Part shown: in pieces, positions 1 through 3,516 of the stretch
Layout: every line of letters starts with the position of its first letter
Numbering within the stretch: position 1 is the stretch's first letter
NCBI GenBank assembly: GCA_026985435.1
Contig: JALSQL010000163.1
Location: forward strand, 1-6,091
Origin: Acidilobaceae archaeon
GTDB lineage: Archaea; Thermoproteota; Thermoprotei_A; Sulfolobales; Acidilobaceae
Reading direction: 5' to 3'
Length of the DNA: 6,091 nucleotides
The notes under the pieces: generated by a model
The model's database searches: none
Seen by the model: only the letters and a program-made list of their open reading frames with translations
Told to the model about the DNA's origin: nothing
Program-made: the position numbers and the translations under genes

Positions 1-10
1 TGTTCGGCAG

Positions 11-69
11 AAAACACAAAAACCCACCACCCACCCCCCAACAGCCAAAAACGAAAAACCCAATAAAAA
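11..69 (-). terminator. T-tract cluster, probable minus-strand transcription termination region
   Basis: Read on the minus strand, this stretch carries four T5 tracts (plus-strand A5 at 18-22, 47-51, 54-58 and 65-69) and a T4 tract (11-14), in a segment far more A-rich than the rest of the window. Archaeal RNA polymerase terminates at oligo-T on the non-template strand, often at several consecutive tracts. The cluster lies downstream of the minus-strand tRNA gene, so it could terminate that transcript or back it up. Between the tracts the minus strand is G-rich (complement of 23-39). No credible ORF is seen here. It could also belong to a neighbour beyond the left edge. Confidence 0.45.
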
Positions 70-104
70 CCATGCCATACCGCGGATGCTATTGCGCGCA
101 CCAG

Positions 105-128
105 TTGAAAATAAGCAAGACTAAGAAG
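105..128 (-). terminator. possible proximal terminator of the tRNA gene
   Basis: About 30-50 bases past the tRNA 3' end on the minus strand the sequence becomes pyrimidine-rich, with a T4 inside CTTATTTTC. This is a weak candidate for the first termination point of the tRNA transcript. The T5 cluster further left is the stronger candidate. The rest of 70-157 shows no ORF, no C/D-box signature and no second tRNA that I can fold. Confidence 0.25.
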
Positions 129-157
129 GGCTAGCGAAGGACGGGAGGGTGTCGGAG

Positions 158-267
158 TGGTGGGCCCGCGGGGATTTGAACCCCGGACCACGGGGTCCCG
201 AGTCGGGCGCTGGCCCCGCTCGGGGCCCGGCGTACCCCGCATCCTAGCCAGGCTAGACGACGGGCCC
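158..267 (-). tRNA. tRNA-Pro (anticodon CGG), intron-containing, CCA encoded
   Basis: On the minus strand the acceptor stem pairs GGGCCCG (267-261) with CGGGCCC (168-162), followed by discriminator A (161) and a genomically encoded CCA (160-158). The T arm is perfect: CGGGG, loop TTCAAAT, CCCCG. The D arm has stem GTCT/GGAT and loop AGCCTGGCTA with the invariant GG. The anticodon stem CGGGG (239-235) pairs with CCCCG (195-191), but 39 bases separate the strands instead of 7, so 32 bases must be intron. Removing 202-233 gives loop TTCGGGA with U33, anticodon CGG (200-198) and G37, as expected for proline decoding CCG. The mature tRNA is 78 nt including CCA, with a 5-nt variable loop. A TATA-like box about 30 bp upstream (near 301) fits as promoter. 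The tRNA call is firm. The anticodon depends on the intron placement, which is the only one I found that restores U33. Confidence 0.93.
202..233 (-). other. 32-nt tRNA intron at non-canonical position 32/33
   Basis: The proposed 5' splice site lies after T32 (position 234) and the 3' site before T33 (position 201). A bulge-helix-bulge fold supports these sites: a 4-bp central helix CGGG (239-236) with CCCG (207-204), a 3-nt bulge GTA cut after its second base, a 3-nt bulge ACT cut after its second base, an inner CGC/GCG helix, and an intron hairpin GGCCCC-GAGC-GGGGCC. Most archaeal tRNA introns lie at 37/38; this one does not. The outer helix is weak (a G-C and a G-U pair), so it resembles a relaxed motif. 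The central helix uses bases that later form the anticodon stem, so pre-tRNA and mature folds are mutually exclusive. Shifting the cut by a base would destroy U33. Confidence 0.75.
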
Positions 268-297
268 TCCGGGTGGTTGGGGTCTGGCTGGGCGGGG

Positions 298-305
298 ATT
301 TATAG
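298..305. promoter_or_regulatory. TATA-like box between tRNA-Pro and the HTH gene, possibly bidirectional
   Basis: ATTTATAG is an isolated A/T island in GC-rich sequence. On the minus strand it reads CTATAAAT, and a start about 25 bases downstream falls near 275, eight or so bases before the tRNA 5' end, which is good spacing for an archaeal tRNA promoter. On the plus strand it reads TTTATA preceded by a purine-rich GGGGA that resembles a BRE, giving a start near 327 and a leader of about 40 bases for the HTH gene. Direction was not determined experimentally; one box may serve both. Confidence 0.5.
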
Positions 306-365
306 ATTGGCCCTCGGGCTCTGGGGGCTTGGTGTGGCTGTGCCTGCCGGGTTGGGTGTCTGCTC

Positions 366-1130
366 GTGTCGGGCTCTGCGGGGGTTGTGGGTGAGGCTGG
401 GTCTGACTATGTGGTGTACTATGTTGCGAGGAGGATCGCCGGGGATATCGTTCTGTCGAGCGACCCCGGGGCTGCCCTGAGGAAGTGGAGGGAGTACTTT
501 GGCGTTCAGCAGTCTAGGCTTGCCAGGGCTATGGGTGTCTCTACTAGCGTGATAAGCGACTACGAGAAGGGGCGTAGGGTGCCTGGGGCCCGGTTCATCC
601 AGAGGTTCGTGAGGGCTCTCCTGGAGCTGGACCTCCGGGCTGGCGGTGGCAGGCTCGAGAGGCTCGCGCGGGGCCTCGGTGTGCCCCCGGGGGTCGTCGT
701 TGACATGAGGGAGTTCGAGAGGCCCCTCACCCTGGGGGAGCTCGCCGAGGCCGTGAGGGGCACCGTGCTGGCGCCCGAGTTCCCCGTGGATAGGATGGTG
801 TACGGGTACACGGTGGTGGACAGCATAAGGGCCATTGTGGCGCTGTCGGGCGTGCAGTTCTACAGCCTCCTAGGCGGCACCGTCGACAGGGCGGTGGTGT
901 TCACTGGAGTGCAGCTTGGAAGGAGCCCAATGGTGGCGGTTAGGGTGTCCCCCGTCAAGCCGAGCGTGGTCGTCATACACGGGCCCCGGGGCAGGGTGGA
1001 CCCCCTGGCCATAGAGCTGGCGAAGCTGGAGGGCGTGCCTCTCATACTCAGCCTCGCCAAGAGCGTGGGGGAGCTCGTCGCCAGCCTCCGCGCGGCGGCG
1101 GGCGGGGCGGCCGCCCCGGGAGGGCGGTAG
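366..1130 (+). CDS. XRE-type HTH transcriptional regulator, COG1709-like archaeal family
   Basis: A 254-residue protein. Residues about 36-90 form a clear XRE/Cro-type helix-turn-helix: ALRKWREYFGVQQSRLARAM, then GVSTSVISDYEKGRRVPG as turn and recognition helix. It is preceded by a short conserved-looking segment (about 16-35, including RRIAGDIVL). After a linker, residues about 142-240 look like an alpha/beta domain with alternating hydrophobic strands (AVVFTGV, MVAVRV, SVVVIHGP) and a final VDPLAIELAKLEGVPLILS segment, probably a ligand-sensing or dimerisation domain (inference). The domain order matches archaeal regulators of the COG1709 type as I remember them. The start chosen is GTG at 366 with GGTG (355-358) seven bases upstream; the C-terminal tail is Ala/Gly/Pro-rich. 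It diverges from the tRNA gene and converges on NAC with a 3-bp gap. Target genes are unknown; autoregulation is plausible but not shown. Confidence 0.88.
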   Translation: MSGSAGVVGEAGSDYVVYYVARRIAGDIVLSSDPGAALRKWREYFGVQQSRLARAMGVSTSVISDYEKGRRVPGARFIQRFVRALLELDLRAGGGRLERLARGLGVPPGVVVDMREFERPLTLGELAEAVRGTVLAPEFPVDRMVYGYTVVDSIRAIVALSGVQFYSLLGGTVDRAVVFTGVQLGRSPMVAVRVSPVKPSVVVIHGPRGRVDPLAIELAKLEGVPLILSLAKSVGELVASLRAAAGGAAAPGGR

Positions 1131-1133
1131 GCG

Positions 1134-1496
1134 CTAGGCCTTGCCCTCTGTGAGCCTAAGTATGGCCTCGGCTATGTCGCCCCCAGCCTCCTCCAGCGCC
1201 CTCCTGGCCTCCTCGGGGCTCACCCCCGCCTGCTCCGCCACTAGGGCTACGTCCTCCTCGCTTATCTCGGGGCCCCCGCCCTCCTCGGCCCTGGCCTCGA
1301 CCCTCCTCGGCTCCCCGATTATGTAGAGCATGGGGGGCTGCCCCCTGGCCTTTATTAGCATGACCGCCTGGGGCTCCTCTACCAGTAGCTTGGAGCCGTC
1401 CCCCAGCCTGACCTCCACCTCGACGGCATCGAGCTCCTCAACCTCCATGCCCATCCTGCGCATGGCCCTCCTAAGGTCCCGCGGCCTGAAGCCCAT
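1134..1496 (-). CDS. nac: archaeal nascent polypeptide-associated complex protein (NAC, alpha-type)
   Basis: A 120-residue protein, the usual size for archaeal NAC. Residues 1-20 (MGFRPRDLRRAMRRMGMEVE) match the family's N-terminal ribosome-binding helix pattern. Residues about 20-68 give the beta-barrel NAC domain (AVEVEVRLGDGSKLLVEEPQ, then MLYIIGEPRR). Residues about 78-118 are the C-terminal UBA domain (ISEEDVALVAEQAGVSPEEA, then AGGDIAEAILRLTEG). Archaeal NAC is a homodimer that binds ribosomes and contacts emerging nascent chains in the cytosol. The ATG at 1496 is preferred: an upstream extension of the frame runs through a Pro/Arg-rich shadow and over the promoter, and the family begins at this methionine. 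GGGGTG at 1508-1513 may be the ribosome binding site, somewhat distant. The gene shares a divergent TATA-like box near 1541 with the CxxC gene. Confidence 0.95.
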   Translation of the reverse strand: MGFRPRDLRRAMRRMGMEVEELDAVEVEVRLGDGSKLLVEEPQAVMLIKARGQPPMLYIIGEPRRVEARAEEGGGPEISEEDVALVAEQAGVSPEEARRALEEAGGDIAEAILRLTEGKA

Positions 1497-1537
1497 CAAG
1501 CGCCGGGCACCCCGCGGCGGGCCTGTGGTATCTGGCC

Positions 1538-1544
1538 CTTTAAG
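1538..1544. promoter_or_regulatory. shared TATA-like box between nac and the CxxC gene
   Basis: CTTTAAG is the only A/T-rich heptamer in the 91-bp gap between the two divergent starts, and it is nearly palindromic. Minus-strand initiation about 25 bases away falls near 1515, leaving a leader of about 18 bases to the nac ATG. Plus-strand initiation falls near 1567, about 21 bases before the GTG at 1588. Both leaders are short and contain a GGTG-like element, so one box plausibly serves both genes. Confidence 0.45.
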
Positions 1545-1587
1545 CCGCCGCCGGGTCGGCCCCCCGGGGGTTGGGGGTGGACGGGGG

Positions 1588-1935
1588 GTGCGGGGGACTG
1601 TAAGCCTCGACCTCGCCAGGAGGATCCGCGAGGCTGTGGAGGAGTATAACAGGTACAGGGCCCCGGAGGCTGTGGCTAGGATCGTGAGCTTCGACGGCGA
1701 GAAGCTGGTGGTGAGGATAGAGGGCAGCTTCTGCGAGACCTGCGGGATCAACGACTGGGTGGAGGACCTGGTCTACGTGCTCCAGGACCACGGCGTCGAC
1801 GCCACCCTCGAGGGCGTCATCGAGCCCGAGGACCCCTTCTCCGAGGAGGAGTGGAGGGTAGGGATATACCGGGTACGCGGGCTCCTACAGCGGGGCGGTG
1901 GCGAGCTCGGCGTAGCCGAGGCCTCTGGCCGGTGA
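1588..1935 (+). CDS. small conserved-type archaeal protein with CxxC motif, function unknown
   Basis: A 115-residue protein. The N-terminal helix (DLARRIREAVEEYNRYRAPEA) is followed by two strands (AVARIVSFDG, EKLVVRIEGSF), then FCETCG with Cys49 and Cys52, then a helix INDWVEDLVYVLQDHG, and a strand-like DATLEGVIEPED. The layout suggests a compact alpha/beta domain in which the CxxC sits at a strand-helix junction, as in thiol-redox or metal-binding sites (inference). I recall similar unannotated crenarchaeal proteins but cannot assign a function. The start chosen is GTG 1588, with GGTGG (1576-1580) seven bases upstream; the open frame extends further left but that part is antisense to nac and its promoter. 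The stop overlaps the GTG of the following kinase-like gene by four bases, which suggests translational coupling and a shared task. Confidence 0.8.
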   Translation: MRGTVSLDLARRIREAVEEYNRYRAPEAVARIVSFDGEKLVVRIEGSFCETCGINDWVEDLVYVLQDHGVDATLEGVIEPEDPFSEEEWRVGIYRVRGLLQRGGGELGVAEASGR

Positions 1936-1940
1936 GGAGG
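1931..1940 (+). promoter_or_regulatory. Shine-Dalgarno-like GGTGAGGAGG at the CxxC/kinase junction
   Basis: A strong match to the archaeal anti-SD spans the junction and lies just upstream of a TTG at 1944 (eight bases after GGTGA, three after GAGG). It also contains the alternative GTG start at 1932. It decides between a coupled GTGA overlap start and a TTG start four codons later. Confidence 0.45.
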
Positions 1941-3179
1941 GTCTTGAGTGCCGAGCCCCGCCCCTGCACTGGCAGCGAGGAGCGGGCCGCCCTGGGCGCC
2001 CTCAGGGCTTGGAGGCCCCCACTCTGCCCCGGGGAGCCCGTGCTAGAGTCGTGCACGGCGATAGACGGCTACATAGCGGCCTCGGGCTACGCCTGCGGCT
2101 CCAGGATACAAGCCGCCACCACGCCCGAGGGGGGCGAGGCGGAGGAGACCCCCGGCTGGGCCTCGCTGGTGGCGCTGGCCATGCTCCCCCCGCCCTTCAC
2201 GGGCGCCTCCGTGGAGGGCGCCCCCAGGCCAGCCAGCCTGGAGCGCTCGTGGAGGGGCCCAACGGGCTTCTCGACGGTGTGGCTCACAAGCCGGGGCTCC
2301 CCGGCGCTGCTCCGGGCGCGGAGGGTGGCGGCTGACTCGCCGCTGGAGCCAGTGGTGCTGGGGTACCTGAACGCCTCCGGGTACAGGTGGGCCCCGAGGC
2401 TGTACGGGTACACCCTCCTGGGGGACGAGCTCTACTCCACCTACAGGGAGTGGCTGCCTGGCACCCCGCTGGCGGCGCTGAGGGGCCCCGAGCTGTCGGC
2501 CGCCCTCGAGCTCCTCGGGTCGGCCCTCAGGGGGCTACACGAGGCCCTGGCGGGCTGCGGCGACCCCCTCTGCAGCCCGGAGCCCGGGGAGCCGGGCGAC
2601 GCTGAGAGGTGGATGTACAGGCTGGAGTACCGCGTCTCGATACTCGAGAGGCTGGCCGAGCTGGGCGCCCGGGTCCCCGAGGCCGCCCTGGAGGCCCTCG
2701 AGAGGCTCGCCGGCGAGGTCGCCCCCCTCGCCGAGGCTGCGGCCGGCTTCGACAAGCAGCGAGTGCACGGGGACCCGCACCTCCACAACGCCCTACTCCA
2801 CGCTGGCGGGGTCTACATCGTGGACTACTCCGGCGAGCCCTTCAGGGAGCCGGCTGGCCCCCTGGAGAAGGAGCCCCGGCAGAGGGACCTCGCGGTGGTG
2901 CTGAGGAGCCTACACTACCTCCACGAGCTGGGGGTGCCATCCGCCTACCCAGGCCTCGCCAGCGCCTTCCTGGCCGCCTACGGCGGCTGCGGCGGCAGGC
3001 TGGGGGCGGAGGCCACGGCCTTCTGGATGGTGGAGAGGGCGTCCTACGAGGCCGTCTACGAGGCCCTCACCTCCAGCGGGCTCGAGGGCGTGCCGGCCGC
3101 AGCCCTGGAGGCCATGGCGTCCGGCGCGGACCCGCTCTACACCCGGCTGGCGGGCGGCCACTGCCCCGGGGGGCGGTAA
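1932..3179 (+). CDS. maltokinase/aminoglycoside phosphotransferase-like kinase
   Basis: About 415 residues from GTG 1932. The C-lobe has the Brenner-type catalytic motif HGDPHLHN (residues 279-286, catalytic Asp281, metal-binding Asn286) and VDYSGEP (297-303), corresponding to the DFG-like IDFEGEP of actinobacterial maltokinases. It is followed by EKEPRQRDLAVVLRSLHYL, close to the family's SPLRDVAGMLRSFDYA segment. The N-lobe region about 100-180 shows LLRARRV, where the family normally has an ATP-binding Lys (here probably Arg128), and a hinge-like YREWLPGTPL (171-180). Maltokinases phosphorylate maltose using ATP in glycogen/trehalose metabolism; the substrate here is not provable, and no trehalose synthase, glycogen or GlgE gene is in view. 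No signal peptide or membrane segment is seen, so it is probably cytosolic. The gene overlaps the CxxC gene by four bases. An alternative start is TTG 1944. The family call is firm; the substrate is an inference. Confidence 0.8.
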   Translation: MRRVLSAEPRPCTGSEERAALGALRAWRPPLCPGEPVLESCTAIDGYIAASGYACGSRIQAATTPEGGEAEETPGWASLVALAMLPPPFTGASVEGAPRPASLERSWRGPTGFSTVWLTSRGSPALLRARRVAADSPLEPVVLGYLNASGYRWAPRLYGYTLLGDELYSTYREWLPGTPLAALRGPELSAALELLGSALRGLHEALAGCGDPLCSPEPGEPGDAERWMYRLEYRVSILERLAELGARVPEAALEALERLAGEVAPLAEAAAGFDKQRVHGDPHLHNALLHAGGVYIVDYSGEPFREPAGPLEKEPRQRDLAVVLRSLHYLHELGVPSAYPGLASAFLAAYGGCGGRLGAEATAFWMVERASYEAVYEALTSSGLEGVPAAALEAMASGADPLYTRLAGGHCPGGR

Positions 3180-3204
3180 GCTGATTATCCTCCCAGCCCC
3201 GCAC

Positions 3205-3516
3205 ATGGCCTCCGGAGAGGTGCCGGGCTTGGCTGGGGGCAAGTCTGTCGAGGACCTCGTGAGGGAGCTGCTCTCGAGGCGGAACCCCCACGGCTACTAC
3301 GTCATACCTGTTAGGATAGACGCTGTCAGCGAGCTCGTGAGAGGCGTCGACGGCGTGGTCGTCGAGGAGATAGCCGACACGGCGCTCGTGATGGTTAGGA
3401 GCAGGAGCGCCGCGGAGAGGATAGCTAGGGCGGCCCTCGCCAGGGGCGCCCTGGCGCTGGAGGGGGAGGAACAGGAGCCCGAGGAGGGCGGCGTGGACTA
3501 CTATGAGACGTACTAG
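3205..3516 (+). CDS. hypothetical small protein with predicted beta-alpha-beta-beta-alpha pattern
   Basis: 103 residues from ATG 3205, or 95 from TTG 3229. I do not recognise the family. The pattern is helix (SVEDLVRELLSR), strand (YYVIPVRI), helix (DAVSELVRGV), strand (GVVVEEIA), strand (TALVMVRS), helix (SAAERIARAALARG), then an acidic tail ending in DYYETY. This could be a small ferredoxin-like or ACT-like fold (inference only). Codon use resembles its neighbours, with strong GC at third positions and AGG/ATA codons, which supports real coding. It begins 25 bases after the kinase stop, with no clear TATA box, so it is probably cotranscribed with the kinase. The stop directly abuts the stop codon of the convergent ABC/GNAT gene. 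Confidence 0.65.
   Translation: MASGEVPGLAGGKSVEDLVRELLSRRNPHGYYVIPVRIDAVSELVRGVDGVVVEEIADTALVMVRSRSAAERIARAALARGALALEGEEQEPEEGGVDYYETY
3215..3222 (+). promoter_or_regulatory. ribosome binding site suggesting TTG 3229 start
   Basis: GAGAGGTG ends six bases before TTG 3229, which is ideal spacing, whereas ATG 3205 has no GGTG- or GGAG-like element in the C-rich sequence before it. The site lies inside the ORF if ATG 3205 is used. It argues for the shorter 95-residue form beginning with the codons for AGGKSVEDLV after the initiator. Confidence 0.45.

Noticed and set aside
70..157. Possible C/D-box sRNA or second tRNA next to tRNA-Pro
   Set aside because: No C box, D box, T-arm signature or stable cloverleaf was found on either strand.
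158..267. Reading the extra anticodon-loop bases as a long variable arm (Leu or Ser tRNA)
   Set aside because: The extra bases lie between the anticodon-stem strands, while the variable loop is five nucleotides. An intron explains the fold; a long variable arm does not.
157..480. 107-codon plus-strand frame beginning in the tRNA region
   Set aside because: It runs antisense through the tRNA gene, the promoter box and into the HTH gene in another frame. Its composition is Gly/Arg/Leu low-complexity with no domain pattern.
1330..1587. N-terminal extension of the CxxC protein
   Set aside because: This part is antisense to nac and Ser/Pro-rich low-complexity. GTG 1588 has a well placed GGTGG.
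1497..1751. N-terminal extension of the NAC frame by 85 codons
   Set aside because: The extension is Pro/Arg/Thr-rich, covers the TATA-like box and the 5' part of the CxxC gene, and NAC proteins start at the methionine at 1496.
1851..1931. Upstream extension of the kinase-like frame
   Set aside because: It lies wholly inside the CxxC gene in another frame and is Arg/Gly-rich. Starts at 1932 or 1944 fit the ribosome binding signal.
2609..3184. 191-codon overlapping plus-strand frame
   Set aside because: It is an Arg/Gly/Pro-rich shadow of the kinase gene, a usual result of high GC, with no domain signature.
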